Positions 50,293 to 58,843 of a stretch of DNA of 64,000 bases are shown here, piece after piece. The position numbers and the translations under genes were made by a program. The notes under the pieces were generated by a model. The model did no database searches, was not told where the DNA came from, and saw nothing but the letters and a program-made list of their open reading frames with translations. This stretch comes from Nonomuraea thailandensis (GTDB taxonomy: Bacteria > Actinomycetota > Actinomycetes > Streptosporangiales > Streptosporangiaceae). The DNA lies in NCBI RefSeq assembly GCF_024172165.1, contig NZ_JAMZEB010000002.1:806001-870000 (forward strand), read 5' to 3'. Each line of letters begins with the position of its first letter. The stretch's first letter is position 1.

Positions 50293-51555
50293 ATGAGAAA
50301 CCCCGTCCTCGCGGCCGCGGCCGCTGTCGTCACGTTGGCACTCGCGGGCTGCGGCTCGGGCTCCTCCGGCGCACCGGACGAGATCAGGTTACGGATGATC
50401 GAGAGCCTGACCGGCCCCGAGCGTACGAAGCTCATCAAGTCCCTCATCGCCGACTTCGAACGGGCCAACCCGGGCGTCACCGTCGAGCTCATCTCCCCGC
50501 CGCTCGACAGCGCCGACCAGAAGATCACCCAGATCCTGCAGACGAAGAAGGGCCTGGACGTGCTGGAGGTGCGCGACCACACGGCCAAGTCCTTCTCCAA
50601 CAACGGCTGGCTGGCCGAGCTGCCCACCACGGGCTGGGCCGGCTGGCCGGACCTGACCGAGCTGGCCCAGAAGAAGGCGGTGGAGGTCGGGGGCAAGGCC
50701 TACCTGATCCCGTACGGGTTCTACCAGCGCACGCTGTTCTACCGTACGGACTTCGGCATGACCCGGCCCCCGGCCACCTGGCAGGAGTTGTACGAGTCCG
50801 GCAGGCGGATGACCTCCGGCGACCGCTTCGGCTACTCGTTCCGTGGCGGCAAGGGCGGCGCGGACTACGCGGTGATGATGATCAGCGCCTACAACGGCGA
50901 CGCGCTGAATCCGGAGAAATCCTTCTATCTGAAGGACAAGCGCACGATCTTCTCGACCCCCGAGGCGGCCCAGGCCCTCGACCTCTTCGTCAGGATCTTC
51001 AAGGAGGCGTCACCGCCCGACTCCGTGTCCTGGGGCTACCCGGAGATGGTCCAGGGCTTCACCTCGGGCGTCACCGGCATGCTCATCCAGGACCCCGAGG
51101 TGATCAAGACGGTCGAGGAGAGCGGCGTCACGGCCTGGTCCACCGCGCCGATCCCCAAGGGCCCCACCGGGTACGCCTACCAGCCCGTCGGCTACGCCGG
51201 CTGGGGCGTGACCTCCTTCAGCCCGCACCCGAAGGAGGCGGTCAGGCTGGTGCAGTTCCTGTCCGAGGCCGAGCAGAGCATCGCCTTCGCCAAGGGCAAC
51301 TCGCTCATCCCGATCTCCAGGCAGGCCCAGAGCGACCCGCAGTTCTCCCAAGGCGCGTGGAAGGCCTACCTCCAGGCCCAGCAGGACCCGAAGCAGGTGA
51401 TCACGATCAGGCCGGTGGACTATCCGGGCTGGAGCCAGTTCCTGGTGGACTCCGACCGTGACGTCCAGGCCCTGATCACCGGCAAGAAGAGCACCGCCGA
51501 GGTGCTCAAGGCGTGGGACGCCTTCTGGGTGGACCAGGCCAAGAAGGTCTCATGA
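50293..51555 (+). CDS. Sugar-binding lipoprotein (family 1) of ABC importer
   Basis: A 420-residue extracellular solute-binding protein. The signal peptide ends with LALAGC (Cys20, lipid anchor). Features of carbohydrate-binding family 1 include IADFERANPGVTVELI, LIPYGFYQRTLFYRTDFG and a late WEAFW-like KAWDAFWVDQ. It captures a sugar or oligosaccharide for the two permeases that follow. GGGAGG precedes the ATG. A LacI operator lies upstream and the regulator gene is 1.3 kb away. No ATPase gene is linked, as usual for actinomycete importers powered by a shared MsiK-type subunit. Confidence 0.9.
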   Translation: MRNPVLAAAAAVVTLALAGCGSGSSGAPDEIRLRMIESLTGPERTKLIKSLIADFERANPGVTVELISPPLDSADQKITQILQTKKGLDVLEVRDHTAKSFSNNGWLAELPTTGWAGWPDLTELAQKKAVEVGGKAYLIPYGFYQRTLFYRTDFGMTRPPATWQELYESGRRMTSGDRFGYSFRGGKGGADYAVMMISAYNGDALNPEKSFYLKDKRTIFSTPEAAQALDLFVRIFKEASPPDSVSWGYPEMVQGFTSGVTGMLIQDPEVIKTVEESGVTAWSTAPIPKGPTGYAYQPVGYAGWGVTSFSPHPKEAVRLVQFLSEAEQSIAFAKGNSLIPISRQAQSDPQFSQGAWKAYLQAQQDPKQVITIRPVDYPGWSQFLVDSDRDVQALITGKKSTAEVLKAWDAFWVDQAKKVS

Positions 51556-52436
51556 GGACGTTCACCGTCCGCAGGGCCCGGTTCATCGCGCTGTGCCTGC
51601 TGCCGGGCGTGGTGTTCGTGGCGCTGTTCACCTACTACCCGATGGTGCGCGGCGCGGTGATCGCCTTCCAGCGCTACAACCTGTTCGACCTCACCTCCAC
51701 CCCGTTCACCGGCCTGGAGAACTTCCGCGCCGTGCTGGCCGAGGACCGCTTCTGGACGGCGCTGCGCAACACCGGCACGTGGGTGGCCGTCTCGCTGTTC
51801 TTCCAGTTCTTCCTCGGTTTCGGGCTGGCGCTGCTGCTGCGCGGGCACTTCCGGGGGCGGGGGCTCTACCAGGCGTGGGTGTTCTTCCCCTGGGCCATGT
51901 CGGGGTTCCTGATCGGGCTGCTGTGGCGGTGGATGTTCAACGGCCAGTTCGGCGTGGTCAACGACCTGCTGCTGAAGGCGGGGCTGATCGAGGAGCGCAT
52001 CGGCTTCCTGGCCTCGCCGGGGTGGGCGATGACCTCGGTCATCGTGGCCAACATCTGGTACGGCGTCACGTTCTTCGCCATCATGATCATGGCCGCGCTG
52101 CAGTCGGTGCCCAGGGAACTGTACGAGGCGGCGGCCGTGGACGGGGCCTCCCGGCCGCGCCGGTTCTGGCACGTCACGCTCCCGCACATCCGCCCCACGC
52201 TGGCCCTGATCGTGCTGCTGCGGATCATCTGGATCCTCAACTTCCCCGACCTCATCTACGCGATGACCGGCGGCGGCCCGGCCGGCAGCACCGACATCGT
52301 CACCACGTTCCTCATCCAGCAGGTCATCGGCGGCGACTACGGCCGGGCGGGCGCTGTGGGCCTGCTCGTCCTCGCCCTGCTGCTGGCCTTCAGCATCTTC
52401 TACCTGAACGCCACCCGATTCGAGAAGGCCCGATGA
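51552..52436 (+). CDS. Sugar ABC transporter permease, MalF type
   Basis: A 294-residue permease with six helices and the EAA loop EAAAVDGASRPRRFWHVTLP near residue 195, which contacts the ATPase. FFPWAMSGFLIGLLWRWMFN is typical of the MalF/UgpA group. The ATG overlaps the stop of the binding-protein gene (ATGA), and the next permease overlaps in the same way. It forms a heterodimeric channel with that protein. Confidence 0.9.
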   Translation: MRTFTVRRARFIALCLLPGVVFVALFTYYPMVRGAVIAFQRYNLFDLTSTPFTGLENFRAVLAEDRFWTALRNTGTWVAVSLFFQFFLGFGLALLLRGHFRGRGLYQAWVFFPWAMSGFLIGLLWRWMFNGQFGVVNDLLLKAGLIEERIGFLASPGWAMTSVIVANIWYGVTFFAIMIMAALQSVPRELYEAAAVDGASRPRRFWHVTLPHIRPTLALIVLLRIIWILNFPDLIYAMTGGGPAGSTDIVTTFLIQQVIGGDYGRAGAVGLLVLALLLAFSIFYLNATRFEKAR

Positions 52437-53257
52437 GGCGCCTGGGCACCGTGGCCAAGGCCGTCGTGCTGGGCGCCTGGCTGCTGATCACACTGTTCCC
52501 GCTGTACTGGATCGTCGTCACCTCGCTCAAGCCCAAGCCCGAGATCTTCTCGGTGCCGCTGCGGTACTGGCCGGCGAACGTCACCTTCGAGCACTACGCC
52601 GAGTTGTTCGAGTTCGCCGACTTCGGGACGTACCTGCTGAACTCGCTCCTGGTCTCCCTCGCGGCGGCGTTCGCCGTGACCGCGATCGGCGTGCTGGGCG
52701 GCTACACGCTGGCCCGCTTCGCCTTCCCCGGCCGGGGCGCGCTGATGCTGGCCTTCCTGGTCACCCAGATGATCCCGCTGTTCATCGCGCTCGGCCCGCT
52801 CTACCTGCTGATGTCCGACCTCGACCTGCTCAACCGGCTGGCGGGGCTGATGCTGGTGTACGTGGCCATGCTGGTGCCGTTCTCGACGATCATCATGCGC
52901 GGCTTCTACGAGCGGGTGCCGGTGGCGCTGGAGGAGGCGGCGCAGGTGGACGGCGCCTCGCGGCTGGCGGCGATGGTCAGGGTGGTGATCCCGGTGATGC
53001 TGCCGGGCATCGCGGCCACGTTCATCTTCGCGTTCGTGCAGTGCTGGAACGAGCTGTTCCTGGCGATCACGTTCATCGACAGCGAGGACGCCAAGACCAT
53101 CCCGGTCGCCATGAACTCCTTCATCACCCAGTACGACATCGACTGGGGCTCGATGGCGGCGGCCACGGTCGTCTCGGTGGTGCCCACGCTCGTCCTGTTC
53201 GCCGCCATCCGCCGCTACATCGTGGAGGGGCTGACCGCGGGAGCCGTAAAGGGGTGA
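52433..53257 (+). CDS. Sugar ABC transporter permease, MalG type
   Basis: A 274-residue permease with six helices. The N-terminal LFPLYWIVVTSLKPKPEIF and the EAA loop EEAAQVDGASRLAAMVRVVI near residue 163 are diagnostic of MalG/UgpE-type subunits. It pairs with the preceding permease. Last gene of the operon; its stop lies in an interleaved pair of complementary segments that may fold into an RNA structure. Confidence 0.9.
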   Translation: MRRLGTVAKAVVLGAWLLITLFPLYWIVVTSLKPKPEIFSVPLRYWPANVTFEHYAELFEFADFGTYLLNSLLVSLAAAFAVTAIGVLGGYTLARFAFPGRGALMLAFLVTQMIPLFIALGPLYLLMSDLDLLNRLAGLMLVYVAMLVPFSTIIMRGFYERVPVALEEAAQVDGASRLAAMVRVVIPVMLPGIAATFIFAFVQCWNELFLAITFIDSEDAKTIPVAMNSFITQYDIDWGSMAAATVVSVVPTLVLFAAIRRYIVEGLTAGAVKG

Positions 53258-53311
53258 AAGGGATGGCCGACCGCTCATCGCGCTAGACAGACCTTTCACC
53301 GCAGGCCATCC
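53254..53311 (+). other. interleaved complementary segments (possible RNA pseudoknot)
   Basis: GTGAAAGG (53254-53261) pairs with CCTTTCAC (53292-53299), and GATGGCC (53262-53268) with GGCCATC (53304-53310). The order is a-b-a'-b', so the stems cannot both form a simple hairpin; a pseudoknot or alternative hairpins are possible. The a segment overlaps the permease stop. Confidence 0.4.
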
Positions 53312-53422
53312 CCAACTAATCGCCGGACGGCACCGCCTCACCGAACAACCCTCCTACGGATCTCCACGACGGGTAGGTTGCGCTCTTACGTTGGGCGTGA
53401 TCCGCATCACAGTGGAGGTCTC

Positions 53423-53752
53423 GTGACGACTAGAGAACATGACGCGTCGGTCTATGAACAAGTACAGGAGAGCAGTGAGTTCCAGGAGCTGAAAAGGGCC
53501 TTCCGCCGCTGGACGTTCCCCATGACCGTGGCGTTCCTCGCGTGGTACCTGCTCTACGTGGTGCTGTCCGGATGGGCGCGCGGGTTCATGGGGATCAAGC
53601 TGCTCGGCGACATCAACGTCGGCCTGGTCCTCGGCCTGCTGCAGTTCGTGTCCACCTTCCTCATCGCGTGGGCGTACGCCAGGCACGCGGAGAAGAAGCT
53701 CGACCCGATCGCCGACAAGCTGCGCCACGAGGTGGAGGAGAAGACCCAGTGA
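53423..53752 (+). CDS. DUF485 domain membrane protein
   Basis: A 109-residue two-helix membrane protein of the DUF485 family: ESSEFQELKRAFRRWTFPMT, then helix one FLAWYLLYVVLSGWA, GFMGIKLLGDINVGLVLGLL and helix two, ending in a charged tail YARHAEKKLDPIADKLR. DUF485 proteins (YjcH in E. coli) are co-encoded with the acetate symporter ActP. GGAGG precedes the GTG at 53423, which was preferred over an upstream start without homology. The stop overlaps actP (GTGA). Confidence 0.88.
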   Translation: MTTREHDASVYEQVQESSEFQELKRAFRRWTFPMTVAFLAWYLLYVVLSGWARGFMGIKLLGDINVGLVLGLLQFVSTFLIAWAYARHAEKKLDPIADKLRHEVEEKTQ

Positions 53753-55368
53753 GCTCGACGACCCTGGGGATGATCCTCTTCCTCACCTTCGTGGCCGCCA
53801 CCCTGGCGATCACGTTCTGGGCGAGCCGCCAGACCAAGACGGCCGCCGACTACTACGCGGGCGGCCGGTCGTTCAGCGGCGTGCAGAACGGCCTGGCGAT
53901 CGGCGGCGACTACATGTCGGCCGCCTCCTTCCTCGGCATCGCGGGCATCATCGCGCTGTCCGGTTATGACGGGTTCCTCTACTCGATCGGCTTCCTGGTC
54001 GCCTGGCTGGTGGCGCTGCTGCTGGTGGCCGAGCTGATGCGGAACTCCGGCAAGTTCACCATGGCCGACGTGCTGGCGTTCAGGATGAGCCCGCGCCCGG
54101 TCCGCACGGCGGCGGGCGTGTCCACGATCGTGGTGAGCATCTTCTACCTGCTGGCGCAGATGGTGGGCGCGGGCGCGCTGGTCGGCCTGCTGCTCGGCAT
54201 CACCGGCGAGGCGGGCAAGGCCTGGACGATCGTCGGCGTGGGCGCGCTGATGATCGTGTACGTCGTCTTCGGCGGCATGAAGGGCACCACCTGGGTGCAG
54301 ATCGTCAAGGCCGTGCTGCTCATGGGCGGCGCCGCCCTGGTGACGCTGCTGGTGCTGGGCAAGTACGGCTTCAACCTGTCGGCCCTGCTCGGCGAGGCCG
54401 CCGCCAAGAGCGGCCCCGCGGCCAACCCCGGCAACTTCCTGATCCCCGGCCTGAAGTACGGCACCGAGGCGCAGGGCCTGGCCGGCAAGATCGACCTGAT
54501 CAGCCTCGGCCTGGCGCTGGTGCTGGGCACGGCGGGCCTGCCGCACATCCTCATCCGCTTCTACACCGTCCCGACCGCCAAGGACGCCCGCAAGTCGGTC
54601 CTGTGGGGCATCGGCATCATCGGCGCCTTCTACCTGCTCACCCTGGTCCTCGGCTTCGGCGCGGCGGCCCTGGTGGGCAAGGACGCGATCGTCGCGGGAG
54701 ACAAGGCGGGCAACACGGCGGCCCCGCTGCTGGCGCAGCAGATCGGGGCGGACATCTTCGGCCCGGTCGGCGGCACGATCCTGCTGGCGCTCATCGGCGC
54801 CGTGGCCTTCGCCACGATCCTGGCCGTGGTCGCGGGCCTGACCCTCGCCTCCTCCTCCAGCTTCTCCCACGACCTGTACGCGCACGTCTTCAAGCGCGGC
54901 CAGGCCAGCGAGCGCCAGGAGGTCGTGGTGGCCCGCCTCTCCGCGCTGGTCATCGGAGCCGTGGCGATCGGCCTGGGCATCCTCGCCCAGGGCCAGAACG
55001 TGGCGTTCCTGGTGGCCCTGGCGTTCGCCGTGGCGGCCTCGGGCAACCTGCCGGCGATCCTCTACAGCCTGTTCTGGAAGAGGTTCAACACGGCCGGCGC
55101 GGTCTCGGCCATCTACGGCGGTCTCGTCTCCGCCCTGGTGCTGGTGATCTTCTCGCCGGTCGTCTCCGGCGGCGAGACGGCGCTGTTCAAGACGGCCGAC
55201 TTCGTGCTCTTCCCGCTGAGCAACCCCGGCATCGTCTCGATCCCGCTGGGCTTCCTGTGCGGCTGGCTCGGCACGATCCTCAGCAAGGAGTACAACGCCG
55301 CCAAGTACGCCGAGATCGAGGTCCGCTCGCTCACCGGCGTCGGCGCCGAGAAGGCCTCCGAACACTGA
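53749..55368 (+). CDS. actP: Cation/acetate symporter
   Basis: A 539-residue SSS-family transporter with about 13 helices. It has DYYAGGRSFSGVQNGLAIGG, SAASFLGIAGIIALSGYDGF, LGTAGLPHILIRFYTVP and FATILAVVAGLTLASSSSFSHDLY, all typical of ActP. It imports acetate or other short carboxylates with sodium. The GTG overlaps the DUF485 gene. Unlike the related system at 42240-44226, no two-component pair is linked. Two strong hairpins follow the gene. Confidence 0.9.
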   Translation: MSSTTLGMILFLTFVAATLAITFWASRQTKTAADYYAGGRSFSGVQNGLAIGGDYMSAASFLGIAGIIALSGYDGFLYSIGFLVAWLVALLLVAELMRNSGKFTMADVLAFRMSPRPVRTAAGVSTIVVSIFYLLAQMVGAGALVGLLLGITGEAGKAWTIVGVGALMIVYVVFGGMKGTTWVQIVKAVLLMGGAALVTLLVLGKYGFNLSALLGEAAAKSGPAANPGNFLIPGLKYGTEAQGLAGKIDLISLGLALVLGTAGLPHILIRFYTVPTAKDARKSVLWGIGIIGAFYLLTLVLGFGAAALVGKDAIVAGDKAGNTAAPLLAQQIGADIFGPVGGTILLALIGAVAFATILAVVAGLTLASSSSFSHDLYAHVFKRGQASERQEVVVARLSALVIGAVAIGLGILAQGQNVAFLVALAFAVAASGNLPAILYSLFWKRFNTAGAVSAIYGGLVSALVLVIFSPVVSGGETALFKTADFVLFPLSNPGIVSIPLGFLCGWLGTILSKEYNAAKYAEIEVRSLTGVGAEKASEH

Positions 55369-55385
55369 CGCCAACCCCCTGGGAG

Positions 55386-55416
55386 AGGCGCCCGACCCCC
55401 CTGCCCCGGGGCGCCT
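55386..55416 (+). terminator. hairpin terminator 1 after actP
   Basis: AGGCGCCC pairs with GGGCGCCT around a 15-nt loop, 17 nt after the stop codon. Confidence 0.6.
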
Positions 55417-55420
55417 TGCC

Positions 55421-55460
55421 CGCGAGGGCCCGGCCGTGACAACGGCCGGGCCCTCTCGCG
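55421..55460 (+). terminator. strong hairpin terminator 2 after actP
   Basis: GAGGGCCCGGCCGT (55424-55437) pairs perfectly with its complement at 55442-55455 around a GACA loop, extended by CGC/GCG after a bulge. One of the strongest hairpins in the window. Confidence 0.85.
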
Positions 55461-55562
55461 TGTACGGGATCCCCGGCGGGGAAGGAGGGGCGGGCGTCCC
55501 AGTGGGGCGTCCCACACCTGCTGGAGTTTCTTAACAGGACAGAAACGCAGTGAAGTGAGTGG

Positions 55563-55592
55563 TTGACGGGATTTCAGCGGTATGGGTACGTT
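55563..55592 (+). promoter_or_regulatory. promoter of glycan-import operon
   Basis: TTGACG (55563-55568), an 18-bp spacer and TACGTT (55587-55592). The start site would fall near 55599, at the edge of an inverted repeat. Confidence 0.5.
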
Positions 55593-55599
55593 CTCAGAT

Positions 55600-55617
55600 G
55601 TGTGAACGTTGCCACAC
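55600..55617. promoter_or_regulatory. inverted repeat GTGTG-N8-CACAC, putative operator
   Basis: Five-base arms around 8 bp, located at the predicted start site of the binding-protein operon. The regulator is unknown; none is encoded in the cluster within the window. Confidence 0.4.
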
Positions 55618-55690
55618 TGGCCTGGCGCCACGTGGCCGTCATCAGCATGCCTGATGCTCCGCTTGTTCCAGTGTGGAGGCGAAACCCCCA

Positions 55691-57082
55691 ATGAGATCCC
55701 CGCTCGTCCGCTGGTCAGTCCTTTCCGTGTCGCTCGCGCTGGCGCTCACCGCGTGCGCCAAGGGCACCGGTGGCGCCGCGGCGCCCGCTCCGTCGGCAAG
55801 CCAGTTCAACCCCGGAGCCTCCTACCAGGGCACCATCTCGGTCATGGGCTTCGGCGCGACCGACGAGATCGGTGCGACCCGCGTCGAGCTGGCCAAGACG
55901 TCGCTCAAGGGCGCGGACGTGAAGCTCATCGAGGGCGACCTCGACATCCAGCAGTTCCTGTCGGCGGTGGCGGCCGGCGACCCGCCGGACATCATCTACG
56001 CCAACCGCGACCAGATCGGCACCTTCGCCTCGCGCGGCGCGATCATCCCGCTCACCTCGTGCGTCCAGGGCGAGCAGATCGACACCTCGATGTACAACAA
56101 GAACGCGCTCAGCCAGGTGACCTTCGGCAACGAGGTCTACGCGATCCCCGAGTTCAACCAGGTCCAGATCACCATGGCCAACGCCGACCTGCTCGGCAAG
56201 GCCGGCCTGACGATCGCCGACGTCAACGGCTCCAACTGGGACAAGATCACCGCGGCGACCGAGAAGCTGGTCAAGGCGCCCGGCGGCAAGCTCCAGGTGA
56301 TCGGCTTCGACAGCAAGCTGCCGGAGTTCCTGCCGCTGTGGGCCAAGTCCCTCGGCGCCGACCTGCTCTCGGCCGACGGCAGGACCGCCCAGCTCAACAC
56401 CCCCGAGGTGGTCAGGGCGCTGCAGTTCGCGGTGGCCGTCTACGACGCGCAGGGCGGCTTCGCCAAGGTCAAGGCCGTGCGCGACTCGGCCGACTTCTTC
56501 GGCAAGGGCAACCAGTTCGCCAAGAACGCGCTGGGCGTCATGCCGATGGAGCAGTGGTACGTCAACGTGCTCAACGACGTCTCGCCCAAGGCGCCCATGG
56601 CCTTCGACAGCTTCCGCACCCCCGAGGGCAAGCCGCTGGCCTACTCCTCCGGCTCGTCGTGGGCCATCCCCAAGGGCTCCAAGAACCCCGGCGCCGCCTG
56701 CCGCTTCGCCAAGACGATGACGCTGGTGGAGTCGTGGAAGGCCGCCGCCCAGGCCCGCCTGGACAAGCGCAAGGCCGAGGGCAAGCCGTTCACCGGCGTC
56801 CTGACCGGCAACGTCAAGGCCGACGAGGAGATCCAGAAGATGGTCACCTCGGGCGGCGAGCCCTGGGACGCCGGCGTCAAGGCCGTCTACGAGGCCAACC
56901 AGAACACCTTCAGCCTGCCGGCCAACCCCGCCGACAAGGAGTTCAAGGACGCCTGGCAGGGCGCGGTGAACCGGGTGCTCAACGGCCAGGAAGAGCCGCA
57001 GGCCGCCATGGACAGGGCGCAGAAGGACGCCCAGGCGGCCCTGGACAAGGCATGGGCCGACTGGACGAAGCGAACGAACTAA
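55691..57082 (+). CDS. Sugar-binding lipoprotein (family 1) of glycan importer
   Basis: A 463-residue extracellular binding protein. The signal peptide ends LALTAC (Cys22, lipid anchor). Segments such as QQFLSAVAAGDPPDIIYANR, AIPEFNQVQITMANADL and SSGSSWAIPKGSKNPGAACR match carbohydrate family-1 proteins. It delivers a glycan to the two permeases downstream. GGAGG lies 11 nt before the ATG, a long spacing; a GTG at 55673 would overlap that site, so the ATG is preferred. The next gene starts 4 nt after the stop. Confidence 0.9.
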   Translation: MRSPLVRWSVLSVSLALALTACAKGTGGAAAPAPSASQFNPGASYQGTISVMGFGATDEIGATRVELAKTSLKGADVKLIEGDLDIQQFLSAVAAGDPPDIIYANRDQIGTFASRGAIIPLTSCVQGEQIDTSMYNKNALSQVTFGNEVYAIPEFNQVQITMANADLLGKAGLTIADVNGSNWDKITAATEKLVKAPGGKLQVIGFDSKLPEFLPLWAKSLGADLLSADGRTAQLNTPEVVRALQFAVAVYDAQGGFAKVKAVRDSADFFGKGNQFAKNALGVMPMEQWYVNVLNDVSPKAPMAFDSFRTPEGKPLAYSSGSSWAIPKGSKNPGAACRFAKTMTLVESWKAAAQARLDKRKAEGKPFTGVLTGNVKADEEIQKMVTSGGEPWDAGVKAVYEANQNTFSLPANPADKEFKDAWQGAVNRVLNGQEEPQAAMDRAQKDAQAALDKAWADWTKRTN

Positions 57083-57086
57083 GGCG

Positions 57087-58019
57087 ATGCCCCTCTCGCG
57101 CACCACGGCGCCGCGCCGGCGGTCCATGCGGTTCATCGAGACCCGCGCGGCGCTGCTGTTCATCAGCCCCTGGATCATCGGCTTCCTGATCTTCACCGCG
57201 TGGCCCGTCATCAACAGCGCCTACCTGTCGCTGACCGACTACGACGTCATCAACGACCCGTCGTTCATCGGCTTCGACAACTACGTGACCCTCTTCGAGG
57301 ATCCGAAGGTCGGGCTGGCGCTGCGCAACACGTTCCTGTACACCGTGATGTCCGTGCCGACCCAGCTCGTCGTCTCCCTCGGGCTGGCGCTGCTGCTCAA
57401 CAGCGCCACCAAGGCCACCGGCTTCTTCCGCACCGCCTTCTTCCTGCCCAAGATGACGCCGCCGGTCGCGGTCGGCATCCTGCTGCTGATGCTGTTCAAC
57501 GGCCAGGACGGCCTGATCAACGCCTTCCTCGGCGTCTTCGGCATCGACGGCCCCGCCTGGACCACCGACCCCGTCTGGGTCAAGCCGGGCCTGGTGCTGA
57601 TGAGCCTGTGGACCGTCGGGTCGTCGGTGGTCATCATCCTGGCCTCGCTGCGCGGCGTCCCCCAGGAGCTGTACGACTCCGCCCTCGTGGACGGGGCCGG
57701 ATGGTGGAAGCGCACCCTGCGGATCACCGTGCCGATGATCAGCCCCACGCTGTTCTTCCTGTTCATCGTGGACAGCATCAACGCCCTGCAGTCGTTCACC
57801 GAGGCGTACACCGCCTTCTTCGGCTCCGGCAACACCACCTACAGCAACGACGCCGCCCTGTTCTACGCGATCTACCTGTTCCAGCAGGCCTTCGAGTTCC
57901 TGCACATGGGATACGCCTCCGCGCTGGCCTGGCTGCTGTTCATCGTGATCATGGCGATCACCGGCGTGCAGTTCCTGGTGACCAGGCGGTTCGTGCACTA
58001 CGAAGGGGGGAACTCGTGA
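57087..58019 (+). CDS. Sugar ABC transporter permease, MalF type (glycan cluster)
   Basis: A 310-residue permease with six helices, starting with ALLFISPWIIGFLIFTAWPV and having the EAA-loop equivalent YDSALVDGAGWWKRTLRITV near residue 195. The loop lacks the canonical EAA (it reads DSA), a common drift in this subgroup. It starts 4 nt after the binding-protein gene and overlaps the next permease by 4 nt. No dedicated ATPase is present. Confidence 0.9.
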   Translation: MPLSRTTAPRRRSMRFIETRAALLFISPWIIGFLIFTAWPVINSAYLSLTDYDVINDPSFIGFDNYVTLFEDPKVGLALRNTFLYTVMSVPTQLVVSLGLALLLNSATKATGFFRTAFFLPKMTPPVAVGILLLMLFNGQDGLINAFLGVFGIDGPAWTTDPVWVKPGLVLMSLWTVGSSVVIILASLRGVPQELYDSALVDGAGWWKRTLRITVPMISPTLFFLFIVDSINALQSFTEAYTAFFGSGNTTYSNDAALFYAIYLFQQAFEFLHMGYASALAWLLFIVIMAITGVQFLVTRRFVHYEGGNS

Positions 58020-58843
58020 GGCGGCTGCCGAAGATCCTGACGTGGGTCGCGCTGAGCGCGTTCGCCATCGCGTTCATCTACCCGTTCATCTGGCTGCTCA
58101 GCGCCTCCTTCAAGCCGCGCAGCGAGGTGTTCGACCACCGGATCCTGCCCGAGACGTTCACCTTCGACAACTACATCCAGGTGTGGCAGGAGGCGCCGCT
58201 GGCGCTGTGGATGTTCAACACGCTGCTGGTGACGGTGCTGGCCGCGGTGGCCGTGACGATCACCAGCGCGATGGTGGCGTGGGGCTTCGCCTACTTCCGC
58301 TTCCCCGGCCGGAACGCGCTGTTCGGCCTGTTGCTGGCCACCATGATGCTGCCGGGCGCGGTCACCATGGTCCCGGTGTTCCTCATCTGGAACTCCCTCG
58401 GCATGGTCGGCACCCTGACCCCGCTGTGGGCGCAGAACCTGTTCGGCAGCGCGTTCTACATCTTCCTGCTGCGGCAGTTCTTCATGGGCCTGCCACGCGA
58501 GCCGTTCGAGGCGGCGAAGATCGACGGGGCGAACAACTGGAAGATCTTCACCAGGATGGCCCTGCCGCTGTGCAAGCCGGCGGTCGTGGTGACGCTGCTG
58601 TTCGAGTTCCAGGCGGCGTGGACGGACCTCATGCGGCCGCTCATCTACCTGCGTGACTCCAGCACGTTCACCGTGCCACGCGGGCTGAAGGCGCTGCTCG
58701 ACCAGTTCGGGTTCGGCGGCGAGTGGCACTGGGAGATCGTCATGACGGCCAGCGTGATCACCACGATCCCGATGATCATCCTGTTCTTCCTCGGCCAGAA
58801 GCACTTCGTCAAGGGCATCGCCACGACCGGGAGCAAGGGATGA
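58016..58843 (+). CDS. Sugar ABC transporter permease, MalG type (glycan cluster)
   Basis: A 275-residue permease with six helices: IYPFIWLLSASFKPRSEVFD at the start and the EAA loop FEAAKIDGANNWKIFTRMAL near residue 163. It is the partner of the previous permease. The GTG start overlaps it (GTGA), and its stop overlaps the hydrolase start (ATGA), tying uptake to intracellular processing. Confidence 0.9.
   Translation: MRRLPKILTWVALSAFAIAFIYPFIWLLSASFKPRSEVFDHRILPETFTFDNYIQVWQEAPLALWMFNTLLVTVLAAVAVTITSAMVAWGFAYFRFPGRNALFGLLLATMMLPGAVTMVPVFLIWNSLGMVGTLTPLWAQNLFGSAFYIFLLRQFFMGLPREPFEAAKIDGANNWKIFTRMALPLCKPAVVVTLLFEFQAAWTDLMRPLIYLRDSSTFTVPRGLKALLDQFGFGGEWHWEIVMTASVITTIPMIILFFLGQKHFVKGIATTGSKG

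Larger units (their letters stand above)
55369..55690 (+). other. intergenic region with terminators, promoter and operator
   Basis: This 322-bp gap holds no gene I can support. It contains two hairpins just after actP, then a TTGACG/TACGTT promoter with an inverted repeat at its start site, and an untranslated leader before the next binding-protein gene. Confidence 0.7.

Noticed and set aside
53263..53286. Mini-ORF MADRSSR after the permease
   Set aside because: Its ribosome site would be too close to the ATG and the sequence is better explained by the paired RNA segments.
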